A DNA stretch of 64,000 nucleotides from contig JAKTNV010000023.1 of NCBI GenBank assembly GCA_022747635.1, forward strand, positions 3,501,848 to 3,565,847. Reading direction: 5' to 3'. This document shows, one piece after another, positions 45,213 through 58,256 of this stretch; within the stretch, counting starts at the first letter, position 1; every line of letters begins with the position of its first letter. Below the pieces are notes generated by a model. That model ran no database searches, was not told where the DNA came from, and was given only the letters and a program-made list of their open reading frames with translations. The stretch is from Hetaerina americana. Its lineage: Eukaryota > Arthropoda > Insecta > Odonata > Calopterygidae. The translations under genes and the position numbers were made by a program.

Positions 45213-47536
45213 ATCCCTCCGCGGACTACAACCTTGACGTGGTGGAAGGGCTTGTGCGTTCCGATGACCACTAGAGCTGTGCGGCGTAATGCGGGAGTAA
45301 TAATAATTGCTCCTGGTAGGGTCACCCATGCCAGATAGGTCGAAGGTTAGGAGCCAGACGAAAGGTAGCCCACGCCGCGTCTGTTCCTCAGTGAGGCGGC
45401 TGCAATAACGTCTGACCCCAGTGGGGCGGCCAGTAAGTGATGGTGTCACGTTAAAACACTATTAAGGAAGGCAACGGGAAACCACCTCAACTATCGTTCC
45501 CAAGATTTACATGATGGACAACACAGAGATTTTGAGTCCTGGCAACTACGGGGCTCGGCCCAATCGGCCGTGTGTCGTGCCCGGCAGTGGGGGAGGCAAG
45601 GCTTCCGCGGTCGTCATCCAACGAAACCCTTGCAAAGGAAAATCAGCAGCAGCAGGACAGAAGACGCAGAAGAAGAAGATGTTAGTTAGAATAGGAACGT
45701 GGAATGTTAGGACAATGATGAGGACAGGGAAATTGGAGAATGTTAAGCGAGAGATGGAAAGGGGAAATATAGATATTTTAGGTCTATGCGAGGTGAGATG
45801 GAAAGATAGCGGGGATTAATGGAGTGATAGTTATAGAATAATATACAGCGGCGGGGACGAGAGCCAACGAGGGGTGTCCATAGTATTAAATAAAGAGGTA
45901 GGAAGAAGCGTAGTCAACATAGAGCAGGTAACGGATAGAATACTACTAGTGGAGATAAAAGCAGAACCGACGAACTTAGTTATTATTCAGGTATACATGC
46001 CACCGAGCAACCATAAGGAAGAAGAGGTCGATAGGATATACGATCAGTTAGAGGACATGATCGCGTCTGTTCCTGCAGGGAAACATTTGATAGTGATGGG
46101 GGATTGGAATGCGACGGTAGGCGAAGGAAGAGATGGTGATGAGGTGGGGGACTACGGTTTAGGCACGAGGAATGCCCGCGGGGAGAAAGCAGTTGAGTTC
46201 TGCAGGAGACAGGGGTTAGCCATCACCAACACTTGGTTTAGACACCACAAAAGACGCAGGTATACATGGAAAATGCCAGGTGACTCAGGAAGATATCAGC
46301 TAGATTATATCCTGGTTAGACACAGGTTTAGGAACAGTTTGATAAATTCCCACAGCTTCCCGGGAGCGGATGCGGACTCAGACCATAATTTAGTTGTTAT
46401 GAAATGTAGCGTCTGTTTCAAACAGATAAGGCACGGGCGGCGGGTAAGAAATTGGAATATAGGAGCATTAAATGGTTTGAAAAGGAAGGAATACATGCAG
46501 ACTGTAGAGGAAATCATAGAGGATGGTAAAGATCTAAGTACTATCGAAGAAAAATGGGAATGTATCAAGAAAGGGTTATCGAAAGCCGCAAAAGACACTA
46601 TTGGAACCGTTAACGCTACAAGGACTAGGAAACCATGGATCACGGATGAGATGATTACAAAGATGGATGAGCGGAGAAAATGGAGGAATGTAAATACTGA
46701 GTTAGGCAAAATGAAGCACAAAGAATTAAACAATAAATTGAGGCGGGCAACAAATAAAACAAAAGAAGCATGGTGGAAGACGCAGTGCGAGGATATGGAA
46801 AGTCTGCAGAGGAACGGTGAAATCGGTGCGCTGTACAGCAAAGTTAAATCTTCATCGGGAAGTAAGGAAGGGAGATCAACGATAGCAGTTAGAAATAAGG
46901 CGGGTAAGGTAATAGTTGACGCAGGAAAGATCCAAGAGAGATGAAAGGAGTATATAGAAGAGCTGTATAGTAAAGAACTTAGACCAACAAAGTTAGACAT
47001 TGAAAAAGAATATGACGTAGAGGAAGACAGCTTAGGTCCAGGCATACTAGACGATGAGATAGAAAGGGCATTAAGGGAGATGAAACTAAATAAGGCCGGG
47101 GTGGATAACATTCCCACGGAACTTTTAAAATGCTTACGAAAATGTGGGAGGAGGAGGCTATATGGGCTGATCCGTAGTATTTATGAGGAAGGAATCTGGC
47201 CGGAAGACTTTGTGAGATCAATGTTATTTCCTATTCCGAAAAAGGTAAAGGCCACGTCATGTGAGGACTACAGGACAATAAGTTTGATGCCCCACGCAGC
47301 TAAAGTTGTTCTCAGGATCATAAACAAAACGATAGAGAGTAGGGCAAATGATTACTTAGGGGATGATCAGTTTGGTTTTAGGAAGGGGAGAGGTACGCGT
47401 GATGCCATTGCAGTAATGAGATTATTAATCGAGAGGAATATAGGATACAGCCAGGGGGTATTTGCCTGTTTCGTAGATTACGAAAACGCGTTTGATAGAG
47501 TGAATTGGGAAGAAGGAATGAGCATATTGAAGAAAA
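45213..47536 (+). mobile_element. RTE-like LINE copy 2 with 5' leader, 3'-truncated
   Basis: The only copy with the 5' leader in the window. The leader (45213-45510) includes CCTTGACGTGGTGGAAGGGC and GGCAACGGGAAACCACCTCA, a motif I associate with RTE-type leaders in animals. The protein follows. Family sequence stops at about 47536 (GAAGAAAAT), inside the RT just after block A, and a tRNA-related SINE follows directly. Confidence 0.88.
45511..47536 (+). pseudogene. RTE-like endonuclease and RT, broken
   Basis: AP-type endonuclease then RT, which nick the target and copy the RNA. Endonuclease motifs: GTWNVRTM (about 45690), LGLCEVRWKD (catalytic Glu, 45778), VIMGDWNATVG-type VMGDWNATVG (46094), YTWKMPGDSGRYQLDYILV (46261) and ADSDHNLV (about 46371). 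Then the linker, GVDNIPTELLK (47098), IPKKVKATSCEDYRT, DQFGFRKGRGTRD and FVDYENAFDRVNWE. Lesions: TAA at 45817-45819 and TGA at 46942-46944, both where sister copies have open codons; an in-frame loss of one codon at KA.GVDN; and loss of everything after block A, including the FADD box. The start is MMDNTEIL at 45511. Confidence 0.92.
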
Positions 47537-47705
47537 TCTTCAAAATCAAATCAAAAAGAACGGCGTACTCACTCAAAGTGCCCTCCACGAAGCACCTCAA
47601 GTAGGGATCGAGATACTTCTGAAAAATATTCAACACCGCCGGGATTTGAACCCGCGCCCTCCGGGTGGGAAGCCAGTACGGTAGCCCCCGCACCATCTCG
47701 ATCCC
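47537..47705 (-). mobile_element. tRNA-derived SINE, family B
   Basis: On the minus strand the head reads GGGATCGAGATGGTGCGGGG (A-box region), then CACCCGGAGGGCGCGGGTTC and AAATCCCGGCGG, containing a good B box GGTTCAAATCC. The body continues to an A-rich 3' end near 47545 (AAATCAAATCAAAAAG on the plus strand). It abuts the broken end of RTE-2. Confidence 0.75.
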
Positions 47706-48149
47706 CTCGTCATCTCCTTCCCTCTCCCATGCACTCCATCAGTGTCTACAACAGGCTCTCCTTCCCCATATAATACCCTAAACTTTCCTTTCCTTGATTA
47801 TCTTTTCCATTCTCCCTCCTTTCCATTTTTTCGTAGCCACTCCTCATTCCTTGATGTATTTTACTATCTAAGTTCTTACATCCTCTTTTTTTTATTAAGG
47901 AACTACAAAATATTTATTCTTAAAAAATGCCAAAAATCTTTTGAATGGTTTGCAATTTCATATTTTATATGAAATACAGTCTGAGCTTCAAGAATTACAG
48001 CGGCTCTGCATTATTAAATCACCAATTAATAACAACGTGGAGTCACGAATTCTTAAAGCTTAGACCTCATCAAATATAAAACTTGAAATTAATTATTACA
48101 GTTAGGTTCGAAAATATAAAGAGAAAATGTAATATAACGTAGACATTTT
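47706..48149. other. Anonymous sequence
   Basis: Pyrimidine-rich plus strand then AT-rich; nothing recognised. Confidence 0.45.
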
Positions 48150-48320
48150 CTAGATTGAAGTACGACCTGGTGCTTTCCCGGCGTATCTGCTTCATGAAGT
48201 TTACTCGGGTCTTCCACCGGGTCAGGGGCTCCATGTTGGCCGACGTTTCGATGCTCAACTCGTGCATCGTCCTCAGGGCAGATGATTTGAGATTTTCTAC
48301 GTTATCAGGCATAATTAAAA
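48150..48320 (-). repeat. Repeat fragment with ribozyme-like hairpin motif
   Basis: On the minus strand, CCTGAGGACGATGCACGAGT then TGAGCATCGAAACGTCGG (about 48277-48240). A CUGANGA-like core, a perfect stem GATGC/GCATC and GAAAC resemble the hammerhead core, but an extra base follows CUGANGA and stems I and III are not clear. Similar CTGANGATG..CGAAACGTCG motifs are common in animal repeats, including Penelope-like elements (from memory). The frame SIETSANMEPLTRWKT spans it. Identity uncertain. Confidence 0.4.
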
Positions 48321-48897
48321 ACCACCTTTCATTAAATTATGTTTTTCCGCTAAATGGTCTCAGAATATTATATTTCGATATAACATGCTATTTTTTATTT
48401 TCTACGAATTCGAAAGCGTGAATTTAAATTATGAAGGAAAATCCATTCAGTTTGGAAATTATTTGGTAGAGGTTGGTAATATTCCACATTTTATAACCAT
48501 TTTTACTGTTAAATGGCCGTGAAAGTATGCGAAAATGCTTTAATTCCACAGAAATTTCATCGTTCACTGTGAAATTTCGACCCAAGAGACAATTTGATTC
48601 ATCATTTAGAGATATAAACAGAATTAAAGGGTGCAAAAATATCGACATAATTTAAGTAGGCTACTTGAATAATATATTTGCAATATGAAGGGTTTTACGA
48701 TTTGCTATTTGAATGAGATATGTACCATGGAGTGCGAGATTTGCAAGTGTGAATTTCTCTGTTCTTTTTCCAAAGAGATTTTGATGATCATGATGTTCTG
48801 ATATTCGACTAAAATCGCACCCATGGAGTTAAATTGTAATATTGCTAGCTGTTTATCGTTTTAGAACTTGAAGAGAGGATTGTTATAGAGGATATTA
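48321..48897. other. Anonymous sequence
   Basis: Nothing recognised. Confidence 0.45.
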
Positions 48898-49783
<886 letters not shown>

Positions 49784-49785
49784 TA

Positions 49786-50519
49786 ACTCCTCCGTATCTT
49801 AAAACAACATCTCGCAAAGATACCGTAAAGTAGTGACAACAGTGGTTATTTTTAGCATATTTTGTTATTCATTATTATGAGCATTTATCATTGAAGATAT
49901 TCTGCAAAATAATTTAGTTTTTGGACGATTCCAAACGACTATTATCTTCTACGGGGCGCGATAAGTTTTTCTTGCTTGCTCGGCATTATTATCGCCTTGA
50001 TTTCTCATCTAAACAGCCAAACCAATGAAACTTGGAGTCAAAACGTTGCTAGGGTACTACTTTTCTACATTATTAATTTAAATAAGGTGTGCGGAAAATT
50101 GTCAAAATGTTTACTTCTTTGAACATACATCACTTCCAGAAAGTTACACCGGAAACTCTTCCGTCAATTTGCAATTTTTAATCCCCAACTGTAATCGCAT
50201 AAGCAAATAATTTAATGAAAAATAGGAAAAAAGTTAAGCAATGTAAGCGTAAACGAACGAAATAATTACAGAGTAAATTTCGTGGTGCAAAAACAGTTAA
50301 CACCCCATCTAAATATCTACTTTGTCATTGCTGTTATATATCATGCTTTTTATAATTTGTTACCTTTCGAATTTACATCAACGGCAAGATTCTCAAGTCA
50401 TCTGTTGATTTATTAGTGTTAGCTAGAAATATGGACTTACATAAGTACCTTTGTGAAAGGCGTTTCTTCAAGTCGAGCCGCTAAAGTCTGGCGTCTAAGC
50501 ACAAATTGGGCGCCAACAT
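49786..50519. other. Anonymous sequence
   Basis: Nothing recognised. Confidence 0.45.
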
Positions 50520-50705
50520 ATGTCATGTCCATCTACGTCTACACAATATTCAGCAAGCCACCGCAAAGGCGTGTGCCGGGGGTGCTAAGGTACTGGCCTC
50601 ACACGCAGATACAGTAGTTAACACATTTATTGGATGTACGTTAGCTCGTACACAAAAACTCTCGAAGGCACGCGTACATACATGCCCATGTGCATATTTG
50701 TTACG
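50520..50705 (-). repeat. CR1-like 3' tail copy, minus strand
   Basis: CAAGCCACCGCAAAGGCGTG and CCGGGGGTGCTAAGG (50551-50591) are the antisense of the CR1-like tail hairpins. They are followed by an AC-rich stretch, the antisense of the GT-rich lead. Preceded by CTACGTCTACACAATATT, the antisense of the tail end. Confidence 0.7.
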
Positions 50706-53700
50706 TTAGGCAAATTCATTCAATTTTAGCATTTACGTTAATTTCACGGGTGTTGGGTACGATTAAGTTATGATTGCATGCCGTTCGAGAGAAGAAAATT
50801 TCCCTTTTCTTCCCTTGAACATACCGCAATGAGTGCGTGGTGTATGCGGCAGGCGGCGTATGCGCCCCTTCCACAGCGAGAGCGTGCAGACGAGAGGCAC
50901 CGCAACGGAACCGGAATGGGCCAATTTGAGCGCACCTTCCTCGAGGCCTAAAATTTCACGATCTCTCTTTTGGGCCAGAGACAGCGATAATACCTTCCAT
51001 CTCTGGCCGCCGGGTGGAAGACTCGTCTCTTTTCTTCACTCCTCACTTTTCGAGGCTCACACAATTGTTCCATAGCTGCATCACCTTACTAAAATTGAAT
51101 AAATGAGCAATTGGCTACGATTATAATAGAAAAATATTCGAAGAAAATACAATTTTAGCAATGGAAATACATACAGTATAATGGACCTGTATTCTGGACC
51201 ATGCGGAAAACCCCTCAATATGAGCGTGAAAAATATCCAGTAGAACCATAGCCCTTCTTCCGGACATAAGAGAAGGATGTATTATGGAGTTTAAAAACAA
51301 ATTAGGTAGGTATTGGGAAAAGAGAACTTGGTGAGGAAAGAGCACCTCACGTCAACCCTCATGCTTAATTTCCCCAATACACTTCGAGTTAATCCTAACC
51401 CCTGATGCTCAAATCGGGGAACGTGGAAGGAGAGGTGACGACTAAAGAAATTGGAGGGACTTAGTCGTAGGGATTAGTTATGCAGCCCTTTTCCTCCTAA
51501 AAAATTTCAATGGAATGAGCATTAACCCTTGAAAAGAACTTCATCCAATATTATTTGAGTCCCCATTAACTTCTCAGAAATATTTTGGAATCTTCTTCCG
51601 ATAATCTAAAACCAAACAGAATAACACCTTGCTCCTTCCACACACTTCGTAAACAGGTGCTTCGTGTCGAAGCAGAGAGTAGCCACTAGGCTCTCGAGAA
51701 AGTGTGCATTCTTATTCCAAATATCCATTCCCATTACCTCCTATCTCCGGTATGATCTACTTTTATCATATCTACTTTCAATTTATGGAGGATTGTAAAA
51801 TTCTGAACGAAAAATATTCTGAAGTAGAAGTTGAAATTACGCATTATAAATGTTTTCTAACGTGTTCATATCTTTATGGAGAATTCCATCTATATTCTTA
51901 CTCTGCGCAGTCCATTGTGTAGCTTTCCACGGCGAAGAAAACTTAAACAAATTGCCTTTTTTGACGAAGGATTCGAGATTGAAGACGAAAATGATATACT
52001 TATCTGCTCGAGTAATAGCAAAATTGATATTCAATCATTATTTTTGCCCTACCTCACTACAGTTAAATTATTATTTGAGATTACAGTGCACTTTAAAATG
52101 TTACTGTACGCATGGAGACCGAAAGTTATGAATAATAACCGGACAGCGATATTAAGCTCCAATGTCCATTTTTGGGGTAGGATTAAGAACCTGAATTAAC
52201 AAAACTTTGATAAGTGTGATTAGGATTGATTCCCTTGCCAAAAAATTTTATTTATTTTGACAAAACGTTTGGTGCATAAAACATCTCGTTTTGGTGCACA
52301 GCGTGTGAAAGAATTATTTTTTGTTAATCACTCGTGGTGCGAATCGAATGAAAGTGGTTACACTCAAAACAATGCATCGGTTCATATAGCATGTTTCCGA
52401 ACATTTTGTTAAATTATTACCTAGCATTAAAATATTTACAATCGTGCTTTCATTAACTAATAGTGTTATCACTCATAGCATTCTTTTCTCCGCCAATTCC
52501 AAATTCATGAAAAAAATTACTTTTTAAAGAGGTGAATTTTCCAATTCCCTTTTTAATGCCACGATAATCCATTAATGCCACACAATGCTCATTAAAACCT
52601 GGACCTCATCGCATCTGAACTGCGCGATTTTAATGGACCATCGAAAAAGGAGTAAGTGACATACTTTTCTCTTCGCTCGTCAACAGATAAATTCAACCTA
52701 TACGAACCAACCTTCCGTTTGAAGAGTGAGCTAAATCGTTAACGAGTAAAGATAACACATGGCGCGTTAATTTATTTTATTACACTCGCCTCAAAACGGC
52801 AAAATAAGAGTAACAACGATTACCTTGTGGATAAAATACCACAAAATAAGTAAACGTGGGATATATCTTGAGAATCAGGAGGGATATCAGCTTTTGTTAC
52901 CATAGTTTGAATATAGGTTTTGACTGAATTTATTCACAAATGTATCCCTGGGAACTAATTCTAAATCAGATATCAATGCCGTATTAATGAAATTTAACGT
53001 CAGATTCAAGAGAATAAACCAATTTGGAAGGATGAGCAATTGGAATGTAGAAAAATCATTCGAGATAAAATAAAATGGGTACCAGGATCAGTAGGAAAAT
53101 TCATAAATAAATAAATAAAATGAAATTTATCAAATGAAAATACATTTCAAACCGTTCTTACTGGAACACTCCAATTTATATATTTCTGTGGTATTTTAAC
53201 TAATAGGATAACACATTTCATTTTTTCGTCAGTCTTTGAAGCCAAAAATCGAAGTCCGTCATCCAGTTCCATGACGCTTAAATTTACGCTATTTACTCGA
53301 ATCTACGCCCAGCTGGTCGGTCAGCTAATGCCATGTCTATTGAGTTTCAGCTTACGGCTGCCCATTCTGCTGGCGATCCATCCGTTTAAATTTCCTGGAA
53401 CATCTTCAAGTACCCATCTAGTCGAAATATGTAATGAGGGGTCATAATGGGTAACTTCAGCCATTTGCAGTTGGGCGTTAAATTAAAGAACTGATACTCG
53501 TCGAAAAACGGTGATCAAAATAACAGCAGTGACCATTTTGCAGAATTTACGCATTTAATTTGAAATGATGAAAACAAATTAATCGTTTAAAGCTAGACTG
53601 GTATCGTTCCTTCAAGATATCTGCGCAAAGAATATGTACATTTTCAATTGAGAATCCTTTAAAAAAAATTGTATCCTTTAAAAATTTTTGAATTAAGCCT

Positions 53701-53989
53701 ACATATGTTGACGAGATTAAAAAACGTAAAAGTTTATACTTTGCGTTGTTTTTGCTCATTTTAGTGTGCTTTTATATATTTTTCGGGGTGGAATAGACTA
53801 TTCTATTTTCTGCTTTTCTATTTCAGTATTGAGTACGCATTTCAATGACGGCTTCTACTGCTGCTAGTCTGAGGATCACATTAAGGTAGTACTTATATTT
53901 TGACGAGCAAAAAACTTTTTGATAGCGTTTGTTCTTCCTAATGAACAAATTAAATACTCGCATTAAATTCTTGTGTTAATGGTTTTGGA
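50706..53989. other. Anonymous sequence
   Basis: About 3.3 kb. A modestly GC-richer patch lies at 50830-51060. No gene, RNA or element recognised. Confidence 0.45.
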
Positions 53990-54034
53990 GGTGGGGAAGG
54001 CGGAATCGAGTCAAAATCACAAACGTAAAAATAT

Positions 54035-54095
54035 TTCCTTGACCGGGACTTGAACACCGGATCTTTCTTCTTTCCGGGTCAAAAATCAATATAAA
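54035..54095 (-). repeat. tRNA-like SINE head fragment, decayed
   Basis: CCTTGACCGGGACTTGAACA and CCGGATC on the plus strand are the antisense of a decayed B box. It shares TTGACCGGGA.T.GAAC.CGGATC with the better copy at 54.3 kb. Confidence 0.4.
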
Positions 54096-54324
54096 AGGTA
54101 TGGCATCGTAATGTAAATTTGGTTTGCTTTAGGGATTTATAAAAAAAGGATAAACAGAAGTCCAACCGAAAAGGTGCATTTTTAATAGACGCATGCCCAA
54201 AGCACTTCCACACCCCTATCCCCGACTAAAACGACTTTAAGTATTTCAGCGTCATAACGGGGTCTTCTGTAAATAAATTATGTGCTTAAAAATGCAGCAA
54301 TTTCAAGTGTAAATATCATTCACC

Positions 54325-54410
54325 TTGACCGGGATTCGAACCCGGATCCCTCGATGTCCGACCGAGACATTTAGTGAGTCAAGATTCGAGGCATCCTATT
54401 GTTGGCAGTG
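54325..54410 (-). repeat. tRNA-like SINE head
   Basis: On the minus strand GGATCCGGGTTCGAATCCCG holds a perfect B box (GGTTCGAATCC). Upstream lies GACTCACTAAATGTCTCGGT in the A-box and anticodon-arm position. No complete cloverleaf with a paired acceptor stem was found, so a SINE head or tRNA pseudogene is more likely than a working tRNA gene. Confidence 0.5.
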
Positions 54411-54420
54411 ATGGTGCATA

Positions 54421-55429
54421 TCCTTACCTTTCTGTTAGTAAAATAACCATGGAACTCAGGATATTTCAAATGCTCTGGTAAAATGATAGGAGCAAAAGGG
54501 GCCATGCATTTCTTTTATGCGCAGTGTGTACAAAGATTTAAGAAAATATGGACAAAAACATCAACCAAGGCTTAGAGGGAGGGGTAGATGGTAGTGAATA
54601 TGGCAGTAGTTATCTGAATCACATCCTCCGGTATTCACATGTCTATTCCAGCCAGCCAACCAAATGAAAGCAATTATAACTAGCATAAATAAACCCTTAG
54701 TTTCCAAAGATTACTACAAAAATTCCCACGATGTTGTGTGCAATTCGCACAAATAGAAAGCAAATAAGGAGATGGAGGCAGCTGTAAAAGCTTCCATTGC
54801 AGATTTGAAGGACGAAGTATATTTTGAGGGTACTTTTCTACTCACAGTAAATGCAGATGTAGGTCGGTGAAAGAGATCCCTCAATAATTATCATGATTCC
54901 TCCAGCAGTCTGATAATTTTTCTGCTTTTAAAGCAAGAAAAATAGTCCAACTAGAAAAATGAGGCTCCTCTTGGGACCTCACACACTTATCCTAGTGTCT
55001 ATTCCATTTTTCAAAATAATCAGCAAAGTCCTTTTTCGGAATCGTCATCAGCTGCCTTTACTTCTTTTTTATAGTTTTTATAACACTTCAACTCTACAGC
55101 AATTTTTAACTCTCCTATTCCCACAGCTTTCATATGAAATACGGAAAACAGTGACTGTCCAAAGTTACCTCTCCTTTAAAATCAGCACTATGGTTGTTAA
55201 TATTTAATCCTGCAAAGGGAATGATGCAAAATTTCTCTAAATGCTCTAAAAATGTGTGCATAAGAAAGATACTTAGACATTAGCTGGTTATTGTACTATG
55301 ATATTTTGAATCTTATTGTTAGTGTCTTATTATAGTTAGTGCCTTCATTTGAATGATCAGTAAGACAAGTTAGGAACACTGCTGATAAATTGCATGTATT
55401 AATGTAATAATTAGCATCTTATTAAAGGC
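54421..55429. other. Anonymous sequence
   Basis: Nothing recognised. Confidence 0.45.
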
Positions 55430-55690
55430 TAAGCCTCTAAGTGTCGTCCCTCAACGTAATCGTTACCCTTACTCACTTCTCGAGGCAATGTGATATATTT
55501 AGAGGATGTTATCCGAGAATTTTCCAATTCCAGGAATTTTTCCTCCCATGGGTCCCAATTACTCGCCGAGTGTTCAAAATGTGGCCCAACTGGAGTATAG
55601 CTATGCCTCCCTTGCAATTTTTAATTACGTTTTCCTAAAACTCGTCTAATGAAACCTAATCTCTTACAGGCTGACACTTGTACTCTTCAA
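55430..55690 (-). pseudogene. CR1-like ORF2 C-terminal fragment
   Basis: YTPVGPHFEHSASNWDPWEE (about 55602-55543, minus) matches ALVGPHLEYSASFWDPWEK in the ORF2 of the 24.2-28.9 kb LINE. Flanking sequence is too decayed to extend far. Confidence 0.7.
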
Positions 55691-56169
55691 ATGTCTGCAT
55701 CTCACGAAATGTTTGTGGTCTATATATCTCCCAAGAAGCCGGCCTATTCTCGGTTTGATTTGATTCCGTCGATTTTACATGTGACTTTATGTCCCTCTTT
55801 ATTCCAAAATTTCAGAATGTTTCATTCCCTAAAATTTTCAGTTTTTACGTCACTCTGGTGACTTACCTAAAAGGCGAAAGAGTGGCATGCAATCTGTCCA
55901 TACCCTAAGTTCTCTGTAAACCACTTTGCGGTAGACAAATAATTAACAATGGCTAAGTTGGGTTCTTAGATTGCTAAGGCATATCAAGGACAGTAGGAAA
56001 CTCATAATACCTCATTTCACCAACATTTCCTTCTGGCACCCTCGAAGTTACGTCGGTCTCTAAAGATCTCCGCCCATTGAGGACCACTTATTACTTGCAG
56101 GTGGATAGAATTCCCTATTCCAGTAGGGAATTTTATCCAGTAGGGTATTTTATCATTGATATCACGCTG
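55691..56169. other. Anonymous sequence
   Basis: Nothing recognised with confidence. Confidence 0.4.
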
Positions 56170-56760
56170 GGGTAGACCAAGAAGTAGTTGATAAGGTAAA
56201 AATACCTTGGTGTTACGAACACTAAAGACCTGACTTGAGACAGCCACATGCGTAAAATCTGCGGGAAAGCAAATGAAAAATTGGGTTTTATTAGACGCAT
56301 CGTTGGCAGGAGAGACTCCAAGGTCAAAGAACAGTGTTACCCCGCTCTTATAAGGCCTCATTTAGAATATGCGTGTAGTGCATGCTATCAGATTGAAAAA
56401 GTTCTCATTCGGGAAATTGAGAAGGTTCAACGCCGTGCCCCCGTTTTGTTAAAAACTGCTACGATAGAATGAAAAGCGTCACTGAAATGCTTCTGGAGTT
56501 GGTTTAGGAATCGTTAGAGGAAAGACGATTCAATTCTAGTTTGAACTTACAAAATAAATTCAGAACCGCATTTTTAAGCACCGAGGTCTCGTAAATTATT
56601 CGCTCTCCGACATAATTTGGTCGCTTGAATCATGTATATAAAATTTGGGAAATAGATGCCAGAACTATCAGACTCAAGGACTCCTTACCACGGACAATAC
56701 GGGATAGCAAAAATTCCACTTGCCACCCTCAGCGGCGTCTAGACAAAAATTAATTGTACT
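56170..56760 (+). pseudogene. CR1-like ORF2 C-terminal fragment
   Basis: YLGVTNTKDLT.DSHMRKIC (about 56204), GKANEKLGFIRRIVGRRDSK, ALIRPHLEYACSAC and EIEKVQRRAPVLLKT correspond to YLGVVLTPRLSW, ALKKLGFIKRVVGK, ALVGPHLEYSASFW and ELDKVQRKSARFVKN of the full-length element. A frameshifted end with SDSRTPYHGQYGIAK follows. The opposite orientation of the 55.4-kb piece shows these are separate insertions. Confidence 0.78.
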
Positions 56761-56901
56761 CAAATGCACTTCTACTAATTTCACGATTTTATGGTCACAA
56801 CTTTCCGCATGACCACATGTGACTGCCATTAAAAATGTAGTGCTCGTTAGAGTATTGCTTTCCCCTGCTCTGTTTGTTCCATAATTCGCCTATCATCCCT
56901 C

Positions 56902-56902
<1 letters not shown>

Positions 56903-56936
<34 letters not shown>
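56903..56936. repeat. (TC)n microsatellite
   Basis: About 34 bp of pure TC dinucleotide. Confidence 0.95.
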
Positions 56937-56938
<2 letters not shown>

Positions 56939-57059
56939 GGGGCACGCCTTCGCTACCTACCTCCGGCGGTGTGTTTCATTCCATGCCTGCATGCGTCTTT
57001 GAAGGTGGAGGTCATGTCCACATGAGAGTGGAATTTGCCCTCCTCACTTTTCAATTCTA

Positions 57060-57305
57060 ATTTGGACGCTATTGGATGGATTTGGAGTAAATGTTGAGGT
57101 GCATGAGCATGTTTACGTTTCTTGATTGTATATGTATTTGCATGCGTGTAAGTTAAAAAGGTTTTTGCATTAATGTTATTAGCCTCTGAAGGTGTAGGTT
57201 TGCATAAATATGTTGTTTTTGCGTGTGGTTTCGTTTCTTTTACGTGTGATGACCTAACACCGTTCGCCACCCGCCCTTAATGAGGCTCTTGGGGTATTAT
57301 GCATA
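57060..57305 (+). repeat. CR1-like 3' tail copy
   Basis: A GT-rich lead (TTTGCATGCGTGTAAGTT, TTTTGCGTGTGGTTTCG), then GTGATGACCTAACACC, GCCACCCGCCCTTAATGAGG and CTTGGGGTATTATGCATATG align with the CR1-like 3' UTR. The stems are weaker here than at 28.8 kb. Confidence 0.7.
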
Positions 57306-58256
57306 TGTATCATAGTTTGAGCATGAAACTATCCTGAGAGTCCTTTCTTAAAGGCTATTTTTTAGTCTAAAAATACAGCATCTACTTGTTTGCCTTCTCC
57401 CCATTTCACGATGTCATGATTTTAGAAAACCAATGTGTTCCACGTGGCCTTTCATGGACCCGAGCTGCTTACGGCTGAGTATATTCCTTCTGACCATAAA
57501 ATACCTTATATTACCAATAATTTTATGTTCTATTGCTCTGAAACCCATATTCTCTATATTTTTGCCGTCTACGAAAAAACGGTGGCTAAGTATTTGAAGA
57601 TATACGCCGAATTATCTTTTACAAAGTCTCCACTCTGAAATAACTTCGAAAAACTAATTTACTTTTCGTACAACTTCGACAGTAATTCTGGTCCGTAAAA
57701 TGAGTTACAAGCCAGACGAATTATTTTTGACACTGAAGTAATTTATTGTAATTGCATTGAAACAGTCTAATTATGTGTTTGGCAGCTGTATTCTAGAAGG
57801 ATTGCATAGGCAGGGATTAAAATACAAAATGTGTAGTAGAGACGGATAAGAGAAATGCCGCATTAGGCCGGGAAAAACTTATCATGTACCTCCAATCATT
57901 CATCTCGCAGACTGGCAGAAAAATTGAGTGGTTTAGAATATTTAGCCTCACTATTTGATGACTTCTTGAGAATAACGACAGTATTTTTAGAGGAAGAATG
58001 AAACGATTTTACGAACTAATTGAGATTGTTATGGCTTTGATTCCACGTCTTACATTGGTAAGCATAATATCTGGTCATATGAAGGTGATTCTGTTAAAAA
58101 AAATCCATAAGCTTATGGAAAATAATTCATATTCTAAATATTGCGTACAAGTACAAATGATGGTACTCAATAGCCCAAAAACCTCTAGAGCAAATTTATG
58201 TCCTTGTCCATGTTTTTTTGACAGAGAGAGAGTGAAAAAATGAATGCAAATATAGA
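57306..58256. other. Anonymous sequence
   Basis: Nothing recognised. Confidence 0.45.

Noticed and set aside
46305..47117. 270-codon open frame antisense to RTE-2, with similar ones at 4168-4641 and 62736-63440
   Set aside because: Shadow of the sense polyprotein. Its Ser/Leu-rich translation recurs only because the LINE recurs.
54325..54410. Functional tRNA gene
   Set aside because: B box is perfect but no paired acceptor stem or full cloverleaf could be assembled; SINE head or pseudogene is more likely.
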